A stretch of DNA of 64,000 nt from Eshraghiella sp964414835 (GTDB lineage Bacteria > Bacillota > Clostridia > Lachnospirales > Lachnospiraceae), in NCBI GenBank assembly GCA_964414835.1, contig CAYPWY010000005.1:1-64000 (forward strand). Reading direction: 5' to 3'. Made by a program: the position numbers and the translations under genes. Position 1 is the stretch's first letter, and each line of letters opens with the position of its first letter. Below are positions 16,973 through 25,369 of this stretch, in pieces. The notes beneath the pieces were generated by a model. It was given only the letters and a program-made list of their open reading frames with translations, searched no databases and was not told the origin of the DNA.

Positions 16973-18418
16973 TTATTTATCATATTCGCCCCTAATATCA
17001 TCCTGCGGCGGTGTTATAGGGTAATTTCCGGTAAAGCAGGCATCACAATAATCCATTCTTCCGCCTATCATCTCATTGAGCCTGTTAACATCAAGGTATC
17101 CCAGAGAATCAGCACCGATGTACTCGCATATTTCCGCCACTGTATGATTGTGGGCAATAAGCTGGTCATCTGATGGAACATCAGTTCCGAAATAGCAAGG
17201 ATGCATAAACGGAGGTGAACTTATACGCACATGAACCTGAGCTGCCCCGGCATCCTTAAGCATCTTGACGATTCTGGCACTTGTGGTACCTCTTACAATA
17301 GAATCATCTATCATAATAACTCTTTTATCCTTAACTGCCTCGGTCAGCACATTAAGCTTGATTTTAACGCTTGTCTCACGATTTGACTGCTTAGGCTTAA
17401 TAAAAGTTCTTCCTACATAATCATTCTTTATAAAAGCAATACCGTAAGGTATTCCTGATGCCATGGAATATCCCAGCGCCGCCACATTACCTGATTCAGG
17501 TACTCCGACAACCACATCTGCCTGGACAGGATGTTCTTCCGCCAGTATTTTACCTGCGATTATTCTTGAGTTATAAACGCTTACTCCATCAATATTGCTG
17601 TCCGGTCTGGCAAAATATATATACTCAAAAATACATTTGGCACATTTATTGCAATTATCCGACATATTTGATGCGATTCCGCCGGCTGTGATTGTAACGA
17701 CCTCTCCCGGAAGCACATCTCTCACAAACTGTGCACCCACAGCATCAAGGGCACATGTCTCGGAAGCCAGCATATACGCGTTATCTCTTTTACCTATGCA
17801 CAATGGTTTAAAGCCGAAAACATCCCTTGCCCCTATGAGCTTACGCGGACTCATGACAATCAGCGAATACGCCCCTTTAATCTTTTTCATTGCGTTGGCA
17901 ACAGCTTCCTCGGCGCTGTGGGTGTTAAGCCGCTCTCTGGCAATATGATACGCAATAACCTCGGAATCTATGGTCGTCTGAAAAATAGCACCGGTCTTGG
18001 ACAGCTCGTCCCGCAGCTCAGGCGCATTAATCAGATTGCCGTTGTGTGCAAGCGCAAGGGTTCCCTTTACATAGTTGAGAACCAACGGCTGCGCATTATC
18101 TCTGGTTGAGCTTCCCGCCGTAGAATACCTTACATGCCCCACTCCTATATTACCGTTAAGCTTTTCAAGTATTTCCTCATTGAATGCCTCATTGACAAGC
18201 CCCATATCCTTATGTGACTGCACCTTGCCCTTGGGACCTTGGGTATCACTGACAGCTATACCGCAGCTTTCCTGCCCTCTGTGTTGAAGTGCAAACAATC
18301 CATAATATATAGTTGATGACACATCATTGCCATCAAAATCATATACGCCGAAAACGCCACATTCCTCATGAAGCTCATTAGAAAATTCTATGCTGAGACT
18401 TTCTTCCTTCTTACTCAT
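16973..18418 (-). CDS. purF: Amidophosphoribosyltransferase
   Basis: 481 residues. First committed step of de novo purines: PRPP plus glutamine gives 5-phosphoribosylamine. Class II (Ntn) glutaminase nucleophile Cys20 (EECGVFGVYD) follows a 19-residue propeptide, as in the Bacillus-type Fe-S enzyme. PRPP-binding motif VIMIDDSIVRGTTS is present, plus Cys residues (CNKCAKC, DYCDACF) placed like the 4Fe-4S ligands of that type. Middle gene of purC-purF-purB, 20 nt after purC. Confidence 0.97.
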   Translation of the reverse strand: MSKKEESLSIEFSNELHEECGVFGVYDFDGNDVSSTIYYGLFALQHRGQESCGIAVSDTQGPKGKVQSHKDMGLVNEAFNEEILEKLNGNIGVGHVRYSTAGSSTRDNAQPLVLNYVKGTLALAHNGNLINAPELRDELSKTGAIFQTTIDSEVIAYHIARERLNTHSAEEAVANAMKKIKGAYSLIVMSPRKLIGARDVFGFKPLCIGKRDNAYMLASETCALDAVGAQFVRDVLPGEVVTITAGGIASNMSDNCNKCAKCIFEYIYFARPDSNIDGVSVYNSRIIAGKILAEEHPVQADVVVGVPESGNVAALGYSMASGIPYGIAFIKNDYVGRTFIKPKQSNRETSVKIKLNVLTEAVKDKRVIMIDDSIVRGTTSARIVKMLKDAGAAQVHVRISSPPFMHPCYFGTDVPSDDQLIAHNHTVAEICEYIGADSLGYLDVNRLNEMIGGRMDYCDACFTGNYPITPPQDDIRGEYDK

Positions 18419-18438
18419 ATTTTTCCTCGCTTTGTTTA

Positions 18439-19311
18439 TTAATCAAATTTGCGTCCTGTGAGAAGTTCAAATGCCTCTTTATATTTATCAACGGTCTTCT
18501 CAACTACATCATCAGGAAGAAGAAGGTCGTTATCCGGATTGGCTTTAAGCCAGTCCCTTACAAACTGCTTATCAAATGACGGCTGTGATTTGCCTGCCTC
18601 ATAACCTTCCAAAGGCCAGAATCTTGAGCTGTCAGGCGTAAGCATCTCGTCTCCCAGCACAACATTGCCGTTCTCATCAAGTCCGAACTCAAACTTGGTA
18701 TCGGCAATTATTATGCCTTTACTGAGCGCATATTCCGCACACTTCTTATAAAGTGCAATAGTATAATCCTTAATCTGGTGTGCATAATCCGCACCCTTAT
18801 CAGGATATATTTCTTTCAGAATCTCAACGCTTTTTTCAAAAGATATATTCTCGTCATGCAGTCCTATTTCAGCCTTTGTACTAGGTGTATATATCGGTTC
18901 AGGAAGCTTATCTGATTCCCGAAGTCCCTCAGGAAGCTTAATTGAGCATACCGTACCGTTCTGCTTATAGCTCTCCCATCCGCTGCCTGTAATATAGCCT
19001 CTTACAATACACTCTATCGGAAGCATCTCAAGCTTCTTACACATCATGCTGTTTCCGTCAAACCTATCATTGCGGAAAAATTCAGGCATGTCCGACACAT
19101 CCACTGAAATCATATGGTTAGGGACAATGTCACTTGTGTAATCAAACCAGAATTTAGACATCTGCGTAAGGATAGCACCCTTATCAGTTATAACATTCTT
19201 CAAAATATTATCAAATGCTGATATTCTGTCTGTTGCCACTATAATAAGGCTTTCCCCATTATCATATACTTCACGTACTTTTCCTTCTTTAAAAGGCTTA
19301 AATTCCTGCAT
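18439..19311 (-). CDS. purC: Phosphoribosylaminoimidazole-succinocarboxamide synthase
   Basis: 290 residues from the ATG at 19311, which has a perfect GGAGG site and gives the family start (FKEGKVREVYD). The frame is open 40 codons further upstream but that part overlaps the promoter. Joins CAIR and aspartate with ATP to form SAICAR. Motifs: ATDRISAFDNIL, IECIVRGYITGSGW, EIGLHDENISFE and IADTKFEFGLD. First gene of the purC-purF-purB transcript. No PurR box or purine riboswitch recognised in the leader. Confidence 0.97.
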   Translation of the reverse strand: MQEFKPFKEGKVREVYDNGESLIIVATDRISAFDNILKNVITDKGAILTQMSKFWFDYTSDIVPNHMISVDVSDMPEFFRNDRFDGNSMMCKKLEMLPIECIVRGYITGSGWESYKQNGTVCSIKLPEGLRESDKLPEPIYTPSTKAEIGLHDENISFEKSVEILKEIYPDKGADYAHQIKDYTIALYKKCAEYALSKGIIIADTKFEFGLDENGNVVLGDEMLTPDSSRFWPLEGYEAGKSQPSFDKQFVRDWLKANPDNDLLLPDDVVEKTVDKYKEAFELLTGRKFD

Positions 19312-19401
19312 GTTATAAAATCCTCCGTTATTATAAGTTCTATTGTCTTTCAAACAGACAAAAGTGATATTGATGCCAATAATCATAACATCACAAACTA
19401 A

Positions 19402-19431
19402 ATTATAATACACTGGCTTTTGTAAAGTCAA
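19402..19431 (-). promoter_or_regulatory. Promoter for purC-purF-purB
   Basis: Minus-strand TTGACT (19426-19431), 18 bp, TATAAT (19402-19407). Leader about 85 nt to the purC ATG. It is divergent from the PilZ gene promoter about 70 bp away. Confidence 0.65.
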
Positions 19432-19473
19432 CGCATTTAGTATTTTTTGTGAATATCATACAAAATAAAAATC

Positions 19474-19502
19474 TTGTTGTTTTTATAAATATAATGTATA
19501 CT
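19474..19502 (+). promoter_or_regulatory. Promoter for the PilZ gene
   Basis: TTGTTG (19474-19479), 17 bp, TATACT (19497-19502), about 25 nt before the start codon and its GGGAGAGG ribosome binding site. Confidence 0.6.
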
Positions 19503-19533
19503 TAAATCATATCTAAAGTGGGAGAGGCAATAT

Positions 19534-19878
19534 ATGACAGATAAAAGACAATTCAGGAGAATCAGAATATCTCTCAATTTAACCGTTTCTTCTCTTTTTG
19601 CACAAAATAATGACAAGATTATTATAGATTCTCCTATTATGGTTACGAACATATCCAAATCAGGCATAGGATTTATATCCAAATGTATTCTTCCTATGGA
19701 TTATTATTTCAATGCTTCGCTCAATATCAGCGATGATAACTCGACTCTCTATTGTGTTGTTAAAATAATCCGTTGTGAGGCTTTAGAGGACGACGAATAC
19801 TCCTACGGATGCGAATTTGTGGGAATGGCTCCTGTTCTGGATTATATATTTGATGACCTTGAACAGCAAAACCAGTGA
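19534..19878 (+). CDS. PilZ-domain protein (predicted c-di-GMP receptor)
   Basis: 114 residues, essentially one PilZ domain. Both halves of the c-di-GMP-binding signature are visible: the N-terminal arginine motif in KRQFRRIR (R5xxxR9) and N-x-S-x-x-G as NISKSGIGF, followed by a beta-barrel (SLNISDDNSTLYCVVKIIR, YGCEFVGM). No other domain, so it probably transmits c-di-GMP level to a partner protein. Single gene with its own promoter and a strong terminator. The window also carries an EAL phosphodiesterase and a GGDEF protein. Confidence 0.88.
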   Translation: MTDKRQFRRIRISLNLTVSSLFAQNNDKIIIDSPIMVTNISKSGIGFISKCILPMDYYFNASLNISDDNSTLYCVVKIIRCEALEDDEYSYGCEFVGMAPVLDYIFDDLEQQNQ

Positions 19879-19890
19879 TATTCACAGTAA

Positions 19891-19920
19891 AAGGCAGCCC
19901 TTACGGGCTGCCTTATTTTA
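19891..19920 (+). terminator. Bidirectional intrinsic terminator between PilZ gene and gatB
   Basis: Perfect 10-bp stem AAGGCAGCCC (19891-19900) / GGGCTGCCTT (19905-19914) with a TTAC loop, followed on the plus strand by ATTTTA and on the minus strand by TTTACTG. It serves the convergent PilZ and aspS-gatCAB transcripts. Confidence 0.85.
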
Positions 19921-19977
19921 TTGCTCAAAACACGGTAATTAATATTATTCCATGAGTTCCGTATTTCTGTAAACTAT

Positions 19978-21417
19978 TTACCTGGCCAGTATCTCCTTAA
20001 GCATCTCATTGACCATCGCAGGGTTTGCTTTACCCTTCATTGCCTTCATTGTCTGTCCCACAAGAAATCCTATTGCTTTCTCTTTACCGTTGTGATAATC
20101 CTCAACGGACTGAGGATTGGCTGCCACAATCTCTTCAACAGTCTGCCTCAGAGCACCCTCGTCATTGACCTGTTTCAGACCATGCTCCTCCACATATGCG
20201 TCAGGGTCAATATCATCGGAGAATATTTTTTCAAAAACCTCCTTTGCTACCGAACTGTTGATTGCTCCCGACTCTGTAAGATTAACAAGCTTTGCCAGAT
20301 TAGCAGCTGAAAATGAAATTTCGGTTACATCCATGCTGTTTTCCTTCAAAAGCCTCATAGTCTCAACCATAAGCCAGTTAGACACCTTCTTAGGCTTATT
20401 GCACAGCGCCGTTGCCTCCTCGAAAATGTCTGCCATTTTCTTTGAATCCGTTATAATATTTATATCATAATCCGGTATGCCGAATTCCTCTCTGTAACGC
20501 TTCATCTTCTCTGTCTTGAACTCCGGCTGACGTGACTTAATCTCTGAAAGCCATTCGTCACTGATGTTTACAGGAACAAGGTCCGGGTCCGGGAAGTATC
20601 TGTAATCCTGCGCATCCTCCTTTGAACGCATAGCATAAGAATATTCCTTATTATCATCCCACCTTCTTGTTTCCTGAATAACAGGCTGACCCGACTCCAG
20701 CAAATCTATCTGACGTTCCCTTTCCGCCTCAATAGCTCTTTGAATTGCGCTGAAAGAGTTAAGGTTCTTAGTCTCTGTACGGGTTCCGAATTCTGTTGTA
20801 CCTGCCTCTCTGACAGAAAGATTCACATCGGCTCTCATTGAGCCTTCCTGAAGCTTGCAGTCCGAAGCTCCAAGATACTGTATTACAAGACGAAGCTTTT
20901 CAAGATAAGCAATTACCTCCTCTGCGCTTCTCATATCAGGTTCGGATACAATCTCTATAAGAGGTACCCCCGAACGGTTAAAATCAACATAGGATACATC
21001 ATCCCAATCATCATGAACCAGCTTTCCGGCGTCTTCCTCCATATGAATCTCATGGATTCGTATAGGCTTCACCGCTCCGTCCGAAAGCTCTATATCCACA
21101 TGCCCATCACGACAGATAGGCAGATAAAGCTGTGATATCTGGTAATTTTGCGGGTTGTCAGGATAAAAATAATTTTTACGGTCAAACTTGCAATTCTGTG
21201 TTATCGTGCAGTTCGTTGCAAGACCTACGGCAGCCGCATACTCCACAACCTGTTTGTTAAGCACCGGAAGAGAGCCGGGCATACCTGTACAGACAGGACA
21301 TGTGTGGGTATTAGGAGCGCCGCCGAATGCTGTTGAACATCCGCAGAATATCTTAGTCTTAGTGGCCAGCTCCACATGAACTTCAAGACCTATGACTGTC
21401 TCATATGTTTTTGCCAT
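19978..21417 (-). CDS. gatB: Aspartyl/glutamyl-tRNA(Asn/Gln) amidotransferase subunit B
   Basis: 479 residues from the ATG at 21417 (GGAAAGGAGG site; family start YETVIGLEVHVEL). GatB binds the mischarged tRNA and phosphorylates its acyl group; ammonia arrives from GatA. Zinc site residues CGCS...CPVC lie near the N-terminus (TKIFCGCSTAFG, CPVCTGMPGSLP), and a C-terminal helical/YqeY-like tail ends in NPAMVNEMLKEIL. The ATG starts one base after the gatA stop, so translation is coupled. Last gene of the T-box-aspS-gatC-gatA-gatB operon. Confidence 0.97.
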   Translation of the reverse strand: MAKTYETVIGLEVHVELATKTKIFCGCSTAFGGAPNTHTCPVCTGMPGSLPVLNKQVVEYAAAVGLATNCTITQNCKFDRKNYFYPDNPQNYQISQLYLPICRDGHVDIELSDGAVKPIRIHEIHMEEDAGKLVHDDWDDVSYVDFNRSGVPLIEIVSEPDMRSAEEVIAYLEKLRLVIQYLGASDCKLQEGSMRADVNLSVREAGTTEFGTRTETKNLNSFSAIQRAIEAERERQIDLLESGQPVIQETRRWDDNKEYSYAMRSKEDAQDYRYFPDPDLVPVNISDEWLSEIKSRQPEFKTEKMKRYREEFGIPDYDINIITDSKKMADIFEEATALCNKPKKVSNWLMVETMRLLKENSMDVTEISFSAANLAKLVNLTESGAINSSVAKEVFEKIFSDDIDPDAYVEEHGLKQVNDEGALRQTVEEIVAANPQSVEDYHNGKEKAIGFLVGQTMKAMKGKANPAMVNEMLKEILAR

Positions 21418-21418
21418 A

Positions 21419-22891
21419 TTACAGCTCCTCCTTTCCACTGCCCGCATTAGGGAAAGCTCCCCTTGCCTGCTCATATGCATATGCGGCACGAATTATATTA
21501 TGCTCCTTGAAGCAGTCACCGATAATCTGCATTCCTATAGGAAGTCCGGCAGAATCAATGCCGCAAGGAACACTTATACCCGGAAGTCCTGCAAGATTCA
21601 GCGATATAGTGTATATATCTCCCAGATACATCTTAATCGGGTCCGAAAGTGACGAACCAAGCTTAGGCGCTGTTGTAGGCGCCACCGGTCCGATTATCAC
21701 GTCATATTTTGCAAATGCCTCATCAAATGCCTTTTTAATCAATGCCTTTACCTTAAGCGCCTTAAGATAATATGCATCATAATATCCTGAACTCAGTACA
21801 AAAGAACCGAGCATTATTCTTCTTTTGACCTCTGCTCCGAAGCCTTCTGAACGGGTTTTCTTATACATACCGTGAAGACCTTCATAGTCTTTGGCTCTGT
21901 AACCGTATTTTACCCCGTCAAATCTCTCAAGGTTGGAGCTGGCCTCAGCTGCGGCAATTGTATAATAGGTAGGAATTGCATAGTCCACAAGTCCCAAATC
22001 AAATTCCTCAACAAGCGCTCCCTTTGATTTAAGAAGCTCCACACCATCAAGCACAGCCTTTTTTACCTGCGGTTCAAGTCCGTCGCCGAAATATGTGCTT
22101 GGTATTCCGATTTTCATACCTTTTACATCATCAACAAGCGCCTTGGTAAAATCGGTATCATGCCGCTCTATTGATGTTGAATCCTTATCATCATGGGCTG
22201 CAATAATTTCCATCACCGTAGCACAGTCTGTAACATCCTTACAAAGAGGTCCAATCTGATCCAGAGAAGAACCATATGCAATAAGTCCGTAACGTGATAC
22301 CGTTCCATAGGTAGGCTTCATTCCCACTACTCCGCAATAGGATGCCGGCTGTCTTATGGAGCCTCCGGTATCGGAGCCCAGTGCAAAAAAGCATTCGTCT
22401 GCCGCTACTGCTGCTGCCGAGCCTCCTGATGAGCCTCCCGGCACATGTTCCGGATTCCAAGGGTTCTTTGTAACACCATAAGCTGATGTCTCCGTAGTTG
22501 AACCCATGGCAAACTCGTCCATATTGGTTTTGCCGATGATAACGGCACCAGCCTCCTGAAGCTTAATAACCGCTTCCGAGGAAAAAGCCGGGACAAAGTT
22601 TTCCAATATTTTTGAAGAACATGTGGTCAGTATATCCTTGGTACACATATTGTCTTTAATGGCAACCGGTACACCTGCCAAAGCTCCTGTAAGCCTGCCT
22701 GCCTCAATGTCTGCCTGTGCCTTACGGGCCGCCTCAAGTGCGGCTTCCTTATCAAAAGTCACATAACAGTTAAGAGCTTCTTCCTTATTTTCAATCTGTT
22801 CTATCACTGCCTGCATGGCTTCTACGGCTGTGGTCTTTCCGTCCTTGATAGCTTTGGCAAGCTGTGTTGCAGTTAATTCAAGTAAACTCAT
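21419..22891 (-). CDS. gatA: Aspartyl/glutamyl-tRNA(Asn/Gln) amidotransferase subunit A
   Basis: 490 residues. Amidase-signature glutaminase that supplies ammonia to GatB. The Ser-cisSer-Lys triad context is present: Lys in PVAIKDNMCT, the glycine/serine run HVPGGSSGGSAAAVAA, and GSDTGGSIRQPASYCG with the nucleophile Ser. Good GGAAAGGAA site. Lies between gatC (15 nt upstream) and gatB (1 base). Confidence 0.97.
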   Translation of the reverse strand: MSLLELTATQLAKAIKDGKTTAVEAMQAVIEQIENKEEALNCYVTFDKEAALEAARKAQADIEAGRLTGALAGVPVAIKDNMCTKDILTTCSSKILENFVPAFSSEAVIKLQEAGAVIIGKTNMDEFAMGSTTETSAYGVTKNPWNPEHVPGGSSGGSAAAVAADECFFALGSDTGGSIRQPASYCGVVGMKPTYGTVSRYGLIAYGSSLDQIGPLCKDVTDCATVMEIIAAHDDKDSTSIERHDTDFTKALVDDVKGMKIGIPSTYFGDGLEPQVKKAVLDGVELLKSKGALVEEFDLGLVDYAIPTYYTIAAAEASSNLERFDGVKYGYRAKDYEGLHGMYKKTRSEGFGAEVKRRIMLGSFVLSSGYYDAYYLKALKVKALIKKAFDEAFAKYDVIIGPVAPTTAPKLGSSLSDPIKMYLGDIYTISLNLAGLPGISVPCGIDSAGLPIGMQIIGDCFKEHNIIRAAYAYEQARGAFPNAGSGKEEL

Positions 22892-22906
22892 AGCGTTCCT
22901 TTCCGC

Positions 22907-23200
22907 CTAATCGACTGTCTTAGGCACAATAAATGCCTCATCATTACTTTCAGGTGCATTCTTGAGCGTGTCCGCTTTCCCGTCACCGTTGGTTACAACA
23001 TCATCGCGCATAACATTCTGCACAGGAAAAATATGTGACATAGGCTCAACACCGTCAGTGTCAAGTTCTCCAAGCTTATCTATATAGTCAAGCATACTTG
23101 CCATATCTTTTTTGGCATTTTCCCTATCCTCAGGCGACAGCTCCAATTTGGCAAGTATACCTACATATTCTATTGTTTCATCACTTATAACATTAGCCAT
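22907..23200 (-). CDS. gatC: Aspartyl/glutamyl-tRNA(Asn/Gln) amidotransferase subunit C
   Basis: 97 residues, usual length. Small helical belt protein that stabilises the GatA-GatB complex. Typical features: VEYV-like start (TIEYVGILAKLELSPEDRE), DMASMLDYIDKLGELDTDGVEPMSH, and MRDDV near the C-terminal third. Starts 2 nt after the aspS stop codon. Confidence 0.95.
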   Translation of the reverse strand: MANVISDETIEYVGILAKLELSPEDRENAKKDMASMLDYIDKLGELDTDGVEPMSHIFPVQNVMRDDVVTNGDGKADTLKNAPESNDEAFIVPKTVD

Positions 23201-23202
23201 AA

Positions 23203-24948
23203 TTAATCCCTCACTTTAATGTGAACCTCTCTAAGCTGCTGTTCCGTTACCTCATTAGGCGCTCCACACATAAAATCCTGTGCTGTTCCGCTCATAGGGA
23301 ACGGAATAACCTCACGGATATTTCCCTCATTACGGAGGAGCATAATCATTCTGTCCACTCCCGGTGCCATACCTGCATGAGGCGGCGCACCAAACTGGAA
23401 TGCATTGTAAAGAGCTCCGAATTTTACTTTGAGAACATCCTCGTCATATCCTGCAATTTCAAATGCTTTCACCATTATCTGCATATCATGGTTACGTACT
23501 GCTCCCGATGAAAGCTCTATTCCGTTGCATACAATATCATACTGGTATGCAAGTATATCCAAAGGGTCCTTGGTGTTAAGTGCCTCAAGACCGCCCTGCG
23601 GCATTGAGAACGGGTTATGCGTGAATCCGATCTGCTTTGTATCAGGATCCTTTTCAAACATAGGGAAGTCATTGATATAACAAAATCTATATGAATTATG
23701 TTCAATAAGCCCAAGCTTTTCGCCAAGCTCGGTACGAATCTGTCCCGCATAAAAAGCTGCTTTATCCTCTTTATCAGCCATGAAAAAGATTGTATCGCCA
23801 ACTTCAAGTCCTGCAAGCTCCATAAATTCCTGCTTCATATCATCAGGAATAAATTTGTCTATAGGACCCTTATAGCTCTTGTCCTCAAGCACCTCAAGAT
23901 AGCCCAATCCTCCCATTCCGATTCCGGTAGCAAATTTCAAAAGCTTCTCATGGAAACCTTTGGACATATCAGCGTGAACCTTAACCGCTCTTACAGTCCT
24001 GCCGATAAAAGGCTTAAAAGTACATCTCTGGAAAAACTCTGTCACATCTATAATTCTAAGCGGATTACGAAGGTCAGGCTTGTCAGTACCAAACTCAAGC
24101 ATAGCCTGCTTATAGCTGATTACAGGGTAAGGTGCTTTAGTAACTTCATATCCCTCCGGAGCAAATTTCTCAAATGCCGCCGTAAGCACTTCCTCGCCTA
24201 CCCTGAACACGTCCTCCTGTGTAGCGAAGCTCATCTCAAAATCAAGCTGGTAAAATTCTCCCGGTGAACGGTCTGCTCTTGCATCCTCATCCCTGAAACA
24301 AGGTGCAATCTGGAAATATTTATCAATTCCAGACACCATAAGAAGCTGTTTATACTGCTGAGGTGCCTGTGGCAATGCATAAAATTTGCCTTTATATTTT
24401 CTGGAAGGAACAATATAGTCTCTTGCGCCCTCCGGTGATGATGCGCAAAGAATCGGGGTCTGAATTTCAACAAAACCCATCTCCGTCATTTTCTCCCTGA
24501 GAAATGCTATTACCTGTGAACGGAAAAGAATATTGTCTTTAACTTTCTGATTACGCAAATCAAGGTATCTGTATTTGAGCCGCACCGCTTCATTGACTTC
24601 CTTGGAGGTCTGAACATCAAAAGGCAGCGTTGTATATACCTGTCCCAGAGTAGTAATTTTGTGAGCTTCAAGCTCTATGGTTCCCGAAGGAATTTTCGGA
24701 TTATATGTGTCCTCATCTCTCTGTTCTATAATACCTTCGACACATATACATTCCTCTTTCTTAATGCCCTTAAGAAGCTCAGGTTCTCTTATTACCACCT
24801 GCAATACCGCATACATATCTCTTAAATCAATAAATGACACACCGCCGTGGTCACGTATATTTTCCACCCATCCGGCTGCTTTAATCTCCTTACCTATGTC
24901 ATTTTCGCTTACATTATTAAGTGTGGTATCTCTGTAAATATTTCCCAT
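23203..24948 (-). CDS. aspS: Aspartyl-tRNA synthetase, bacterial type, probably non-discriminating
   Basis: 581 residues. Class II synthetase with N-terminal OB anticodon-binding domain (about 1-110), catalytic core, bacterial GAD insertion (about 290-410) and motif 3 with GMAPGVDRMIMLLRN. The L1-type loop of the OB domain reads IRDHGGVSFID (His34). In Asp-specific bacterial enzymes such as E. coli this position is Leu (RRDLGSLIFID), while His is the residue reported for relaxed enzymes that also charge tRNA-Asn. Together with the downstream gatCAB genes this supports synthesis of Asp-tRNA-Asn for amidation. Expression is under a T-box leader with an Asn-type specifier. Confidence 0.96.
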   Translation of the reverse strand: MGNIYRDTTLNNVSENDIGKEIKAAGWVENIRDHGGVSFIDLRDMYAVLQVVIREPELLKGIKKEECICVEGIIEQRDEDTYNPKIPSGTIELEAHKITTLGQVYTTLPFDVQTSKEVNEAVRLKYRYLDLRNQKVKDNILFRSQVIAFLREKMTEMGFVEIQTPILCASSPEGARDYIVPSRKYKGKFYALPQAPQQYKQLLMVSGIDKYFQIAPCFRDEDARADRSPGEFYQLDFEMSFATQEDVFRVGEEVLTAAFEKFAPEGYEVTKAPYPVISYKQAMLEFGTDKPDLRNPLRIIDVTEFFQRCTFKPFIGRTVRAVKVHADMSKGFHEKLLKFATGIGMGGLGYLEVLEDKSYKGPIDKFIPDDMKQEFMELAGLEVGDTIFFMADKEDKAAFYAGQIRTELGEKLGLIEHNSYRFCYINDFPMFEKDPDTKQIGFTHNPFSMPQGGLEALNTKDPLDILAYQYDIVCNGIELSSGAVRNHDMQIMVKAFEIAGYDEDVLKVKFGALYNAFQFGAPPHAGMAPGVDRMIMLLRNEGNIREVIPFPMSGTAQDFMCGAPNEVTEQQLREVHIKVRD

Positions 24949-24988
24949 TGTTCAATGGCTCCTTTCAAAATATGTCTTCAGGTGCTTC

Positions 24989-25029
24989 AAAACAAAACGT
25001 CCCGGAACACCTATCAGCATTCCGGGACG
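24989..25029 (-). terminator. T-box-regulated intrinsic terminator
   Basis: CGTCCCGGAA (25029-25020) pairs with TTCCGGGACG (25007-24998), followed by TTTTGTTTT. Its 5' arm is the same TCCCG stretch needed for the antiterminator, as expected for T-box control. It lies about 40 nt upstream of the aspS ATG. Confidence 0.9.
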
Positions 25030-25299
25030 AATAACTCAAAATTATCCGCGGTACCACCCGCATTGAGTATCATATATTATAATCGTAATATCCATACAGC
25101 AGATAAAATTATGACACTCCACTTTAATGCACTTAACGCGTGCCACGGGGCAGCCTACTGCAAGTTCAGATGCCCGGCTCCTGAGTGTTCCCCTTACTCT
25201 GTTCACCTGATGCCGCTCTCAGTCGGTGACGGCGTCTTCCTGTCGGATACTTGATGAGCAGGAGTCTCAATCCATGCCTGTGACTATTCTAATTTAGTG
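24989..25299 (-). promoter_or_regulatory. T-box riboswitch leader controlling aspS-gatCAB
   Basis: On the minus strand the leader carries the conserved T-box GCGGGTGGTACCGCGG (25061-25046). A Stem I is closed by CTCCTG / CAGGAG, with the AGTA of the specifier-loop 5' side, and the specifier region reads GGGGAACACT (25193-25184). By comparison with the usual layout (specifier, then ACUCxGGAGC) the codon is AAC (Asn, 25189-25187), but the overlapping GAA (Glu) is one base upstream. The antiterminator uses CGGG...TCCCG, sharing its 3' arm with the terminator that follows. Uncharged tRNA would raise transcription of the amidation operon. Confidence 0.93.
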
Positions 25300-25305
25300 T
25301 TATTA

Positions 25306-25334
25306 ATTTTAGCACAAGCCCATGATGATTGCAA
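25306..25334 (-). promoter_or_regulatory. Promoter for the aspS T-box operon
   Basis: Minus-strand TTGCAA (25329-25334), 17 bp, TAAAAT (25306-25311), with predicted start near 25299. It begins about 35 bp after the stop codon of the histidine kinase gene. Confidence 0.6.
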
Positions 25335-25369
25335 GAGAAAAATTATCAGGTGTTCAGTACTTTAGGTGT

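Noticed and set aside
19312..19533. Purine riboswitch or PurR operator ahead of purC
   Set aside because: No guanine/adenine aptamer core or paired PurR boxes could be recognised; only promoters are supported.
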